A stretch of 64,000 nucleotides of DNA from CAIZWU01 sp942492905 (GTDB lineage Bacteria; Verrucomicrobiota; Verrucomicrobiia; Verrucomicrobiales; V1-33): assembly GCA_942492905.1 (NCBI GenBank), contig OW818657.1:3038001-3102000 (forward strand), given 5' to 3'. The first letter of the stretch is position 1. Every line of letters begins with the position of its first letter. This document shows, piece after piece, positions 27,942-36,340 of this stretch. The translations under genes and the position numbers were made by a program. The notes below the pieces were generated by a model, which saw only the letters and a program-made list of their open reading frames with translations, had not been told where the DNA came from and ran no database searches.

Positions 27942-28388
27942 ATGATCAATATCGAAACCGGGCAGATCAAGTTCGATGATGGTTTCAGCCTTGCCCCGGA
28001 AACTACGGAGAGTGATGTGACATGCCCGCCCGGGAATGATTGGACCGACCGCGAGGGCAATCGGTGGCGATGGATGTCATTTCAAGATTCTCACAGTTGG
28101 GGAGACTTCGAGATGGCGGTCAACGCCTTCTTCAAGAATCAGAAGATCTGGACGGTTGAACTTGCGGTTGTGGATCCCCGTTTCGGGAAGTCCTGGTCAG
28201 AACACTCAGAAGAGAAGGAGATCCAAAGGAAGAGATTTCACGATCAGATTCTGTCCGACATATTTGGGGGCTGTTATCGGGTCTTTGACTGGGGCAGTGT
28301 TTGGTCGGAGTATGACCCTAATGGAGGATCGAGTTCGTTTGGGATTCACTACGGCGGTTCCGATCCATCCAATCCGGGCCCTGGATAG
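27942..28388 (+). CDS. Cassette gene: hypothetical protein
   Basis: A 148-residue soluble acidic protein (INIETGQIKFDDGFSLAPET; WTVELAVVDPRFGKSWSEHS; YDPNGGSSSFGIHYGG). It has no signal peptide, membrane helix or recognised family; aromatic residues are frequent. It starts 9 bases after the GTTGGGC core of the preceding attC. Its own attC is cut after the left box by the LRR fragment and repeat copy C. Confidence 0.7.
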   Translation: MINIETGQIKFDDGFSLAPETTESDVTCPPGNDWTDREGNRWRWMSFQDSHSWGDFEMAVNAFFKNQKIWTVELAVVDPRFGKSWSEHSEEKEIQRKRFHDQILSDIFGGCYRVFDWGSVWSEYDPNGGSSSFGIHYGGSDPSNPGPG

Positions 28389-28392
28389 CAAC

Positions 28393-28417
28393 AAATGAAT
28401 CAAGCCCAACAAGCCGC
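28393..28417. other. Truncated attC left half
   Basis: The left box GCCCAAC, the complement of the cassette start GTTGGGC, is followed by AAGCCGCGCC and then switches without a gap into LRR-gene sequence. The right half of the site is gone. Confidence 0.75.
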
Positions 28418-28571
28418 GCCGGGCATCACCTACCGGGTGGAAACCAGCCGCGACCTGAGCCAGTGGACCACCATCGGCGTCACCCTCTCCGCCCTGGATG
28501 CGGAGAATCAGCGCACCGCCTCCGTGCCGCGGGATGCCGCCGGCCAGTTCTTGCGCCTGGTGGTGCAGTAG
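28417..28571 (+). pseudogene. Duplicated 3' end of the LRR gene
   Basis: Encodes PGITYRVETSRDLSQWTT then IGVTLSALDAENQRTASVPR and DAAGQFLRLVVQ before the stop, the last ~50 residues of the protein ending at 25093, with a few substitutions and one fewer Val codon. It has no start and no repeats. Homology continues downstream into the repeat, so a ~0.7-kb segment was copied as one piece. Confidence 0.9.
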
Positions 28572-28665
28572 CGCGAGCCGCCGCCCGCTTGGCCTGATCA
28601 AGGGAAATTTCAAGCTCGAGTGCCCTCTACCTCGAAATGTCAGCAAATGTCGACAAGCCAGAGGA

Positions 28666-29132
28666 GCCAGGGCTTTTGGCCGGGGCTTTGGGGCGTGGGC
28701 CTCGTGGATTTCAAATTGAGGGCGCTGGTGGAATGGGTTGACAGGCTCCCGTGAACTGGCTGCATGGAGGTCAACCGGGCGGCGCGGGCAGGCCGGACAC
28801 TTTTCCACCCTCCGTCCTCGAAGCCGAACTCATTGCCACCAGCGGGCGATCTGGTCCGCCACACCGCCCGCTCCAGTCCAGCTCCGGACGGAGAACACCC
28901 CCTTCCCAGCCGCATTTTTCAACGGTGACCATTTCTGACGTTTCGCCAATCCGCACCTTCACGATCCGTGTAAATTCCCTGAATTTCTTGCAAATCCTGT
29001 TGGGGTCGGATATGGTCGGAATATCCAGCAGTATTCATTGAGGCTCAATCTTTTACAAACCAGCAGCCCCCCAAATATGCCGCCTCTTGAAATGGATATC
29101 CCACCAGATCTGGTGGCATAATAGACTGCTCT
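28666..29132. repeat. Long interspersed element, copy C
   Basis: Third copy of the block at 18999 and 25188, lacking the 48-bp sub-repeat. It ends with the perfect palindrome CCACCAGATCTGGTGG and CATAATAGACTGCTCTGC. The expected GTTCTGC core has become GCTCTGC. The PEP-CTERM cassette that follows has a left attC box GGGCAGAAC that fits the original form. Confidence 0.85.
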
Positions 29133-29156
29133 GCAAAAATCCAAAAACCACAAACC

Positions 29157-29735
29157 ATGAAGTTTCTCCTTTTCGCATTAATGCTCATAGCTAGCGGGAC
29201 GGCCACTAAAGGCAGTGTAATTGTAATCTTCACCGAGCGCTCCACGGACGTGCTCGTAGAGATTTCCGGCAGCCTTGATACTGCCTTTTTTGGACAGCCA
29301 CAATTGATCTCAAATTCTGCATCCGGCACATCCTTAAGCAGCTCGGGATTCTTGTTTGGTGAGGGACCTAGTGCCCCGACGCAAAAGTATTATCTTGGAG
29401 ATTTCTTTATATCTTTCGCCACCAAGTCGACATCCGGAACTCATGTTAGTGGTGGGTTGTTCGAGTTTGCTTCAAACGGTCTCGTGGATCAGCTCGATCT
29501 CCCTTTGGACTATGTAGCGAACGATCCGATTACAGGAGTAGCGACATTCCCAGGAAGTTTCTCGTCGCTCGGCATTGTTTCAAACGATGTCAGTATGGAG
29601 CTTCCCGGAGATCAATCAATCTTAGTGCAATTCGAAAGTATTCCCGAGCCATCAACTACTCTAACGATTTTCCTTGTTGTGTGTTGTGCGGCGATGCAGC
29701 GGAAAAAACGCGGTGCATATTCTGGATTGCACTGA
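29157..29735 (+). CDS. Cassette gene: PEP-CTERM sorting-domain protein
   Basis: A 192-residue exported protein. It has a short signal peptide (KFLLFALMLIASGTATKG), a Ser/Gly-rich beta-type middle, and a C-terminal IPEPST motif followed by a membrane stretch (LTIFLVVCCAAM) and a basic tail (QRKKRG). That is the PEP-CTERM/exosortase sorting signal. Protein-sorting signals of this kind direct proteins to the exopolysaccharide-rich cell surface. No exosortase gene is in the window. It is bracketed by repeat copy C and an attC, so it travels as a cassette. Confidence 0.85.
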   Translation: MKFLLFALMLIASGTATKGSVIVIFTERSTDVLVEISGSLDTAFFGQPQLISNSASGTSLSSSGFLFGEGPSAPTQKYYLGDFFISFATKSTSGTHVSGGLFEFASNGLVDQLDLPLDYVANDPITGVATFPGSFSSLGIVSNDVSMELPGDQSILVQFESIPEPSTTLTIFLVVCCAAMQRKKRGAYSGLH

Positions 29736-29759
29736 GCTTCGTACTCCCAGTTCAGAAAG

Positions 29760-29889
29760 AGGGCAGAACAAGACGTCGATCCCAACGCCTGACCCGCCCC
29801 CGGTTCAATCCACCATGGCCATTCAACTTTTAACCCAGAAGTTGGAGCGCGCCTTCGGTCAGGCGTAGGATGACTTCGACGTTCGCCCA
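29760..29889. other. attC recombination site (PEP-CTERM cassette)
   Basis: Left box GGGCAGAAC and right box GTTCGCCC bracket arms CCCAACGCCTGACC and GGTCAGGCGTAGGA, with a loop of about 65 bases. Confidence 0.85.
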
Positions 29890-29945
29890 ATCAACATCCG
29901 CCACCTGCCGGGGTCTCCTCAACCTGATAGTCCTGAACTACGCAT

Positions 29946-30347
29946 ATGACCCCCGACGAGATCATTTCTGCTGCGCGATCACTTGCTGAGAGAGGCTATG
30001 TCCTGGGTCGTCATCAGATGTTCTCGGCACTTGGAACCAAGAGTGGCCGGACATACTTGGGGAGTCACGTCGAGGCAGGGAATGGCCGCATTACCCTCTG
30101 TGCTGAGGCGGTAGCCATTGGTGCCGCGGCCACAGCGTTGGATGCTGAGATCGACATCATCGTTGCGGTGACTGAATCTGGCCAGATTGTTCCGCCGTGT
30201 GGCATGTGCCGCGAACTGATTAGAGACTACGGCCCTGATGCTCGAGTCATATTGCAAGGGCCGTCCGACTTCGAGCTCGTGAGCATCACCGACCTCCTTC
30301 CCCGCCAGTATTCAAGTTCCGACTACCCGAACACCCGGGAGAAGTGA
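29946..30347 (+). CDS. cdd: Cassette gene: cytidine deaminase family
   Basis: A 133-residue zinc deaminase converting cytidine (or a related base analogue) to the uridine form. Zinc motifs are CAEA (Cys and catalytic Glu in RITLCAEAVAIG) and PCGMCRE. The N-terminal helix DEIISAARSLAERGYVLG and substrate segment HVEAGNGRITLC fit homotetrameric Cdd enzymes. Blasticidin-S-type deaminases share this size and motif set and are plausible as mobile cargo, so the true substrate is open. It lies directly after an attC, 60 bases from the core. Confidence 0.85.
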   Translation: MTPDEIISAARSLAERGYVLGRHQMFSALGTKSGRTYLGSHVEAGNGRITLCAEAVAIGAAATALDAEIDIIVAVTESGQIVPPCGMCRELIRDYGPDARVILQGPSDFELVSITDLLPRQYSSSDYPNTREK

Positions 30348-30379
30348 GCTTCATCTCAGCATGACTCCAAGGACTACAA

Positions 30380-30470
30380 GCCAAACCAAGGCGGGATGAC
30401 CTGCTGCTGACCCCAGCGTCCGCCGCGCGCAGCGGTCGGCGGTCGGCGGGCGGGGGTCGGCGGGGAGAAA
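30380..30470. other. Probable decayed attC, end of the array
   Basis: GCCAAACCAAGG resembles a left box, and CTGACCCCAGCG finds a partner in CGGGGGTCGGC about 45 bases on, but no GTTRRRY right core follows. The array appears to end here. From 30471 to 30772 I see only a G-rich tract and no gene. Confidence 0.45.
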
Positions 30471-30772
30471 ATCATGTTAAAGCTGTCATTGCCAAGATAT
30501 CTCTTGGCAGAGGGCGGGAGGACGGGTATGGTTGGTTAGATTGGAACTCATTCCATGAATCCCGCGGCCTCTCCCAGCTCTTCCATAGAGCCCGGGATAT
30601 CAGCCGCCCGGAGCCTCTGAGGGGCCCGGTGTGATTCCTCCTGCTCCCCTTGGTGCTCTGCGCTTCCCCGTCCCCCCCCCCTGTTTCCGATCTGCCGTGG
30701 TGGCGTTGCCGTCAGGGCGGCTCCCCGGAACCACAATCTCCCGTCTCTGGAACCCAAATACCCCATAAAGTT

Positions 30773-31819
30773 ATGAAAAAAACCATGAAAGGCCTCGTCT
30801 ATGGCGGGCCTGGCAAAATCGAGTTGAAGGAAATCCCCCGGCCGGAGATTTTGAAGCCGACGGATGTGGTGGTCAAAGTCCTGAAGACCACGATTTGTGG
30901 AACGGATCTGGGGATCCTGCACGGCAAGACCCCGAGTTGCCTGCCGGGCACGACCCTGGGGCATGAGGGCGTGGGCATCGTGGATGAAGCCGGGCCCTCG
31001 GTGAGGAATTTCAAAAAGGGGGATCATGTGATCATCTCCTGCATCACCTCGGACGGATCCTGTGAGTACTGCAAGAGGCAGATGTATGCCCACTGCGAGG
31101 ACGGCGGCTGGATCCTGGGGCATCTCATCAATGGCACCCAGGCGGAGTATGTCAGAATACCCCATGCGGATAACAGTCTCCACCATGTGCCGGCACGGGC
31201 GGACGAGGAAGCGCTGGTGATGCTGAGTGATATCCTGCCCACCGGTCATGAAATCGGGGTGCTCAACGGACAGGTCAAACCGGGCGACACCATCGCCATC
31301 GTGGGCGCAGGCCCGATCGGGATGTCGGTGTTATTGACAGCGCTGTTCTATTCTCCGGCCCGGATCTTCATGATCGATCTGGACGGGAACCGGCTGAAGA
31401 TGGCCAAGAAGTTCGGAGCCACGGACCTGATCAATTCCGAAAAAGAGGATGCCGTGAAAGCAATCATGTCATCGACCAAGGATGGGGTGGACGTGGCCAT
31501 CGAAGCGGTGGGCTATCCCGCCACGTTTGATCTTTGCCAGCAAATCGTGCGTCCCGGCGGGCATATCGCCAACGTGGGGGTGCATGGCAAACCGGTGGAC
31601 CTGCAACTGCAGAAACTCTGGATCCAGAACATCACCCTGACGACCGGTCTGGTGAATACCAATACCACGCCGATGCTGCTGAAGACTGTGATGTCGGGTA
31701 AAATCGATCCGAACCAATTGATCACGCATCATTTCAAATTGGATGACGTGCTGAAGGCTTACGGGGTGTTCGGCAATGCCGGCAAGGAAAAGGCCATGAA
31801 GGTGATCATATCGCCCTGA
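30773..31819 (+). CDS. Zinc-dependent alcohol dehydrogenase
   Basis: A 348-residue medium-chain dehydrogenase. Catalytic zinc ligands are Cys42 (ICGTD), His64-Glu65 (GHEGVG) and a later acidic residue. The structural-zinc lobe has Cys90, Cys97, Cys100 and Cys108. The Rossmann motif GAGPIG is at 178-183, and the following DLD at the end of beta-2 favours NAD over NADP. It ends FGNAGKEKAMKVIISP, typical of the family. The frame is open upstream, but ATG 30773 gives the expected N terminus. Likely substrates are short alcohols or aldehydes; the precise one is unknown. Confidence 0.9.
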   Translation: MKKTMKGLVYGGPGKIELKEIPRPEILKPTDVVVKVLKTTICGTDLGILHGKTPSCLPGTTLGHEGVGIVDEAGPSVRNFKKGDHVIISCITSDGSCEYCKRQMYAHCEDGGWILGHLINGTQAEYVRIPHADNSLHHVPARADEEALVMLSDILPTGHEIGVLNGQVKPGDTIAIVGAGPIGMSVLLTALFYSPARIFMIDLDGNRLKMAKKFGATDLINSEKEDAVKAIMSSTKDGVDVAIEAVGYPATFDLCQQIVRPGGHIANVGVHGKPVDLQLQKLWIQNITLTTGLVNTNTTPMLLKTVMSGKIDPNQLITHHFKLDDVLKAYGVFGNAGKEKAMKVIISP

Positions 31820-31857
31820 GGAAGGCGGCAGGCGATGGGGCGGACCGGGGGGCAGGG

Positions 31858-31892
31858 GTTTTTACCGCGGAGGCGCAGAGGGCGCGGAGGGG
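31858..31892. repeat. Purine-rich GCGGAGG/GCAGAGG short repeat
   Basis: TTTTTACCGCGGAGGCGCAGAGGGCGCGGAGG repeats a 9-10-base theme three times (CGCGGAGG, CGCAGAGG, CGCGGAGG). It lies 39 bases past the dehydrogenase stop. Similar words recur in intergenic DNA of many environmental bacteria. Confidence 0.5.
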
Positions 31893-32073
31893 GGATGGGG
31901 CCAATACGGACCTGCCTCCGCGGGGCTCCATTGGGTTTTGCTTACAGCAGGATAGGGTATTTTTGTATTTTGATTGATCGACAGGCGGGTAATGTTTTAC
32001 CCAACGCTCCCTTTTGGCACGGCGGACCCGCCAGTGGTCCATCGGTTCTGCTCCATTCAACTAACACACCGCC

Positions 32074-32859
32074 ATGAAAAAGATGAAACCGATGCTCGCC
32101 CTTCTCGCGTTCCTGCCAGCCTTCGCGGCGTCTCCCCTGCCTGCGGCGGATCAGGAGATGGAATGCAAAATGTGCAAGGAATGTCCCATGTGCAAAGAGA
32201 AGATGGAAAAGATGAAAGGCATGGAGAAGATGAAAGACATGCCGGAGGGAAAACCCATGCCGCAGATGGAGCGCATGCAGAAAATGCAGCGGATGATGCA
32301 GGAGAAGATGCAGGGCATGGAGCCGAAGGAACGCATGGAGCTCATGCAGCGCATGCAACGGGAACGCATGGAGGAACCCAAAGGCCCCATGGAGCCGGGC
32401 CGGCCGCGGGAACGCATGGAACCCCGCGGGCCGGGGGCGGGTCCTGTGCAACGGGAACGCATGGAGCGCATGCAACGCATGGAACCTAAAATGCCGCCGC
32501 CCCCCATGGGACCGATGGATGTGAAAAAACGTCTGGCCGAAGTGGATCTGGCCGCGACCCTCCAGCAGTATGGGAAGGTCCGCCACATGCTGGAAGAAAC
32601 CAGAACCGAACTGAGAATGGAGCAGGCGGAGGGAGAGGAAAAGGAAGTTGCGGTCCTCTCCAAGAGGCTTGAGGCGATGGAAAAATTGGCAGAGGAACTC
32701 CGGGGCAAGGCCGAAGCCTGCTGTGAAATGGACGCTAAAAAGGATCACGGAGAGCAACCCGGGGCCCATGATCATGGGGACAAACACAAGGAGGGCGACA
32801 AACCTGAGCGGCCGGATCAGCCCGAAGCCGGCAAACCCGCCGCAGAACCTCACCACTGA
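32074..32859 (+). CDS. Exported methionine-rich, Cys-containing protein
   Basis: A 261-residue protein. Residues 1-25 are a signal peptide (MLALLAFLPAFAASPLPAAD). Next come two CxxC pairs (MECKMCKECPMCKEKM) and then about 100 residues in which Met alternates with Lys/Arg/Glu (MEKMKGMEKM, MQRMQRERME). A Pro-rich joint (EPKMPPPPMGPM) leads to a helical coiled-coil region. The C terminus is rich in His and Asp (GAHDHGDKHKEGDK). Met, Cys and His clusters suggest binding of copper(I) or similar metal in the periplasm; that is inference. No homologue is recognised. Confidence 0.75.
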   Translation: MKKMKPMLALLAFLPAFAASPLPAADQEMECKMCKECPMCKEKMEKMKGMEKMKDMPEGKPMPQMERMQKMQRMMQEKMQGMEPKERMELMQRMQRERMEEPKGPMEPGRPRERMEPRGPGAGPVQRERMERMQRMEPKMPPPPMGPMDVKKRLAEVDLAATLQQYGKVRHMLEETRTELRMEQAEGEEKEVAVLSKRLEAMEKLAEELRGKAEACCEMDAKKDHGEQPGAHDHGDKHKEGDKPERPDQPEAGKPAAEPHH

Positions 32860-33264
32860 GGAGTTTCCCGCCTCCCCTCAAGGGCCAGCTGGCAGAGATC
32901 GCGACTCCGCGAAGGGACGTGGCGGGGAATGCCGCGTATTGGGGGGGCAGGCAAGACCAGTGACAGGGGCGGTCTTTAAAAGAAGGATGCCAGGGATTCC
33001 CTCCGGTATCATTCGCCAGGCCAATACTTCGCCCTTTGGTGGAGGAATGGATCGGGGAAAAGACGGATCCCATGGTTTTCCTATCCCTGAGGCAGGTGGA
33101 ACACAGTTCTGTGGAGGCGGCCACCAGTTGCATCGGCTGACCGGAGGCAAAAGCCAGTGGGCCAGGAGCCGCAGGCTTTTCCATGGGAAGAGAGGCAAAC
33201 TGGCGTAATCAGCAATACCGGGTTATGAAAATTAGATTAATGTCAGATATTATCGGAATTGTTG
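32860..33264. other. Intergenic region without recognisable gene
   Basis: GC-rich non-coding DNA between the Met-rich gene and the PEP-CTERM gene. The last ~80 bases before 33300 turn AT-rich and contain the candidate promoter listed next. No RNA gene or repeat is evident. Confidence 0.5.
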
Positions 33265-33294
33265 TTGATTTTATAGTCTTTGGAGGTTGATTAT
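33265..33294 (+). promoter_or_regulatory. Candidate promoter of the PEP-CTERM gene
   Basis: TTGATT and GATTAT are 18 bases apart in an AT-rich stretch about 30 bases upstream of GTG 33323. The match is fair only. Confidence 0.25.
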
Positions 33295-33322
33295 ATTCAA
33301 CTCGAATTGACCGAAATTTTCC

Positions 33323-34213
33323 GTGAGAAACGCCTTCATCCCCTTGTCAGTGGCCTTGGCCGCGTTCGCCAGCCCGGCTTCTGCCGCCATCTCGATCACC
33401 AGTGCTACCTCCTTGTGGACGGCCATTACCTATGCCGACCCGAATGCGGCGGACCCTTCCCTGGATCAACAGACGGGCACGGTCGAAGGTGACATCGTGG
33501 GCAACGCAGCCCATGCTTCTCTTTACACGATCTTTGACGACGGCGGCACTCCCGGTGTTCTGACGGATGGGGAGATCGGGTTCCGGCTGCGTCTGGGCGG
33601 CGATGCCAGCCCCAGTGGACTGAAAACCGTCGTCTGGGTGGGCATCGATGCCAATGCGGACGGCAAGGTCGATCTGTTCGCCGGGGCGTTGGAGGACAGC
33701 GATATTGGCTATTACCCTGCCGGCACGGGAGCGAACACCTCGCCCAGCACCACGAGCATCGTCTCAAGCAACCCCTACTTCGAAGTGGCGGTCTCCACCT
33801 TGAATTTCGATTTCAGTCCGGTCACTTCCACGAACGATCCCACGGCCACCAACTTCAACCTGGATGGAGGAAGCGGCGGCGGTGCCAGTCACACCGATCA
33901 ATTTGTCAGCTTCAAACTCTCCTTTGCCTCCCTCGTCACTGCCGTGAACGGCCTCGGTTTGTCCAACCTGGGCACGTTCAATCAGGATTCGCCCCTGCGG
34001 TTCATCGCCGCCACCAGCCAACAGGCCAATGCCTTGAACCAGGACTTGAACGGCATCAATGGAGGGGTCAACTCCGCGACCACCTGGACCGCGCTGGGTG
34101 GTTTCACCAAACCTTTCACCGTGGATGGGGTTGCGGTCATCCCCGAACCTTCCGCGCTGATATTCCTCTCCACGATTGGACTGTTGTGGGGATTCCGCCG
34201 CAGCCGGGCCTGA
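33323..34213 (+). CDS. PEP-CTERM sorting-domain protein
   Basis: A 296-residue exported protein read from GTG 33323. It has a signal peptide (LSVALAAFASPASAAIS), then a beta-rich body with a WVGIDANADGKVDLFAGAL segment that resembles a calcium loop (DANADGKVD). A C-terminal VIPEPSALIF motif leads into a membrane helix (IFLSTIGLLWGF) and the basic end RRSRA. This is the full PEP-CTERM signal set. It is not linked to an attC, unlike the other PEP-CTERM gene in the window. The ligand or role is unknown. Confidence 0.88.
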   Translation: MRNAFIPLSVALAAFASPASAAISITSATSLWTAITYADPNAADPSLDQQTGTVEGDIVGNAAHASLYTIFDDGGTPGVLTDGEIGFRLRLGGDASPSGLKTVVWVGIDANADGKVDLFAGALEDSDIGYYPAGTGANTSPSTTSIVSSNPYFEVAVSTLNFDFSPVTSTNDPTATNFNLDGGSGGGASHTDQFVSFKLSFASLVTAVNGLGLSNLGTFNQDSPLRFIAATSQQANALNQDLNGINGGVNSATTWTALGGFTKPFTVDGVAVIPEPSALIFLSTIGLLWGFRRSRA

Positions 34214-34404
34214 GCCCGGCCGTCTGGCGGGGAAGCCGCCTGAAGGGGACCGCCAGGGCATGGGGTGCCGCGTCGGCCAGGGCTGTCGCCACCGATAACG
34301 CTCCCGCGGCATCCCGGTTTGGCGCGTCACCAAGATGAAAGCTGGACAGCTTGGCGGATTCATGAATAACTCGCGGCTCACCTGACCGCCCATTTTTGAT
34401 CCCC

Positions 34405-35544
34405 ATGAAGTCTTCCTTGCTTGCCCTTACCCTCGTTTGCCTCGCCACTTCCGCTTCTGCCGGAGACCGGTGGTTGGTTTATTTCGGCTGCTACACCAAT
34501 GCCAAGTCGGGCAGCAAGGGGATCCATCTGTCGACCTTTGACAGCGCCAAGGGCACGCTGAGCGATCCGGTGGTGGCGGCGGAGACGGGCAGCCCCAGTT
34601 TCCTGGCGCTGCATCCCAATGGAAAATATCTTTATGCGGTGGGCGAGATGGCCAGCGCGGGCGGCAAAGGAGGGGCGGTGAGTGCCTTTGCGGTGAACCG
34701 TCCGGACGGCACCCTGCGCCTGATCAATCAGGCGGACTCCGGCGGGAACGGTCCCTGCCATATTTCCCTGGATGCCACCGGGCACATGGCCATGGTGGCC
34801 AACTACGGCGGCGGCAGTGTGGCGTCCTATCAGATCAAGGCGGATGGTTCGTTGGCTGGACCGGTCACCTTTGTGCAGCATGAAGGGTCCAGCGTGGACC
34901 CGCAGCGCCAGAAAGGCCCGCATGCCCACAGCTTCAACCGCAGTCCGGATAACCGGTATGCCTTTGCCTGTGATCTGGGGCTGGACAAGGTGCTGACTTA
35001 TAAAATAGACCCGGCTGCGGGCAGTTTCACGGCCAGCGGATCGGTGGCCCTGCCGCCCGGTTCCGGTCCCCGCCACTTTGCCTTCCATCCCTCCGGCAAA
35101 TTCGCCTTCGTGAATAACGAAATGCTGATGACGGTCTCGACCCTCAACTATGCCGCGGACACCGGCACCCTGACGCTGGTGGATACCGTGTCCACCCTGC
35201 CGCCCGCGGATCAGGGGAAACCGGGATTCAGCACCGCCGAGACGGTGGCACATCCGAATGGCAAGGTGGTGTATGTGTCCAACCGGACCCACGATACCAT
35301 CGCGGTTTTTGCCTGTGATCCGGCCACGGGCAAGCTGAAGCTGATCCAGAATGCGCCTGCCGGGGGCCGCATTCCGCGGAATTTCAATCTCGATCCGACC
35401 GGCCAATGGATGATCGTGGCGCATCAGGACAGCAACACGGCGGTGGTGCTGAAGGTGGATCCGGAAACCGGAAAGCTCAGTTCCACCGGCACCAAAATCA
35501 ACGTGGGCGGGGCGGTGTGTGTGCGGTTCCTCGCCGCGGATTGA
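34405..35544 (+). CDS. Secreted lactonase family protein (YbhE/Pgl type)
   Basis: A 379-residue beta-propeller of the 6-phosphogluconolactonase-like (PF10282) family. The N-terminal signal peptide (LLALTLVCLATSASA) makes it periplasmic or secreted, so it probably does not serve the cytoplasmic pentose phosphate pathway. Blade motifs recur: PSFLALHPNGKYLYAVGE, GPRHFAFHPSGKFAFVNNE, ETVAHPNGKVVYVSNRTHDT and IPRNFNLDPTGQWMIVAHQD. HAHSFNRSPDNRYAFACDLG holds the family His. ATG 34405 is preferred to TTG 34396. Confidence 0.9.
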   Translation: MKSSLLALTLVCLATSASAGDRWLVYFGCYTNAKSGSKGIHLSTFDSAKGTLSDPVVAAETGSPSFLALHPNGKYLYAVGEMASAGGKGGAVSAFAVNRPDGTLRLINQADSGGNGPCHISLDATGHMAMVANYGGGSVASYQIKADGSLAGPVTFVQHEGSSVDPQRQKGPHAHSFNRSPDNRYAFACDLGLDKVLTYKIDPAAGSFTASGSVALPPGSGPRHFAFHPSGKFAFVNNEMLMTVSTLNYAADTGTLTLVDTVSTLPPADQGKPGFSTAETVAHPNGKVVYVSNRTHDTIAVFACDPATGKLKLIQNAPAGGRIPRNFNLDPTGQWMIVAHQDSNTAVVLKVDPETGKLSSTGTKINVGGAVCVRFLAAD

Positions 35545-35639
35545 GGCGGGCTGTGCGATTGACCGGACCGGTTGCGGGCACCACAGGCATGCCTCCCCGG
35601 GGTGGCCTGCCGCTGCCTGGGGGAGACTGCCCGCTTCCC

Positions 35640-36308
35640 ATGAAACCCATCCTCACTCTCGCCACCTGTCACACCCCGGAAGGCGTCCTGCTGGCCCTGA
35701 TCAAACATGACCGGGATTATTTCCTGATGCTGGGGGGCGGGCAACTCATGAGCACCGAGGCCTGCTCGTCCGAGCAAACCATGGCGGAACTGGCCTGCGC
35801 CAACCTGCCGGCCAAGCCGCGGGTGCTGATCGGCGGGTTCGGATTTGGGTTCACCCTGAAACGGGTGCTGGAGCTTTCCCCGGCCAATGCGGTGGTGGAG
35901 GTGGCGGAACTGCTGCCGGAGATCCTGGCGTGGAACCGTGAATTCATGCATGAGGTGAATGGCCACCTGATGGATGACCCCCGCGTGACAGTCAAACTGA
36001 GGGATGTCTTTGACCTGATGGATGGCAACGAAGCCAACCGCTATCATGCCATCCTGCTGGATGTGGACAACAGTCCGGACCCGCTGGTGCAGAAAGGCAA
36101 CGCCCGGCTCTACGCACGGCCCGGACTGGCGAGAATCCGGGAATCGCTCCACCCGGGAGGGCGCGTGGTCTTCTGGTCCGCCAACCGCGATGAAGCATTT
36201 GCCAAGTCGCTGCGGCAGACGTTTTCCAAGGTGGAATGCATTTCCGCAAAATCCTATCCCAAGGCCAAGCGGTTCACCCACACGTTGTTTGTGGCGGACC
36301 GGGATTGA
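35640..36308 (+). CDS. Spermidine-synthase-like SAM-dependent protein
   Basis: A 222-residue class I methyltransferase-fold protein. The glycine motif reads RVLIGGFGFGFTLKRVLEL; the acidic turn VVEVAELLPEILAWNREF and the DVDNSPDPLVQKGNARLY segment resemble polyamine synthases. It is shorter than true spermidine synthases and lacks their N-terminal beta domain. The product is therefore not assured, and a methyltransferase is equally possible. It is the first of three adjacent genes of this fold. Confidence 0.8.
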   Translation: MKPILTLATCHTPEGVLLALIKHDRDYFLMLGGGQLMSTEACSSEQTMAELACANLPAKPRVLIGGFGFGFTLKRVLELSPANAVVEVAELLPEILAWNREFMHEVNGHLMDDPRVTVKLRDVFDLMDGNEANRYHAILLDVDNSPDPLVQKGNARLYARPGLARIRESLHPGGRVVFWSANRDEAFAKSLRQTFSKVECISAKSYPKAKRFTHTLFVADRD

Positions 36309-36340
36309 ACCCTGACATTGGTAAATCGACTGGCCGTTCC

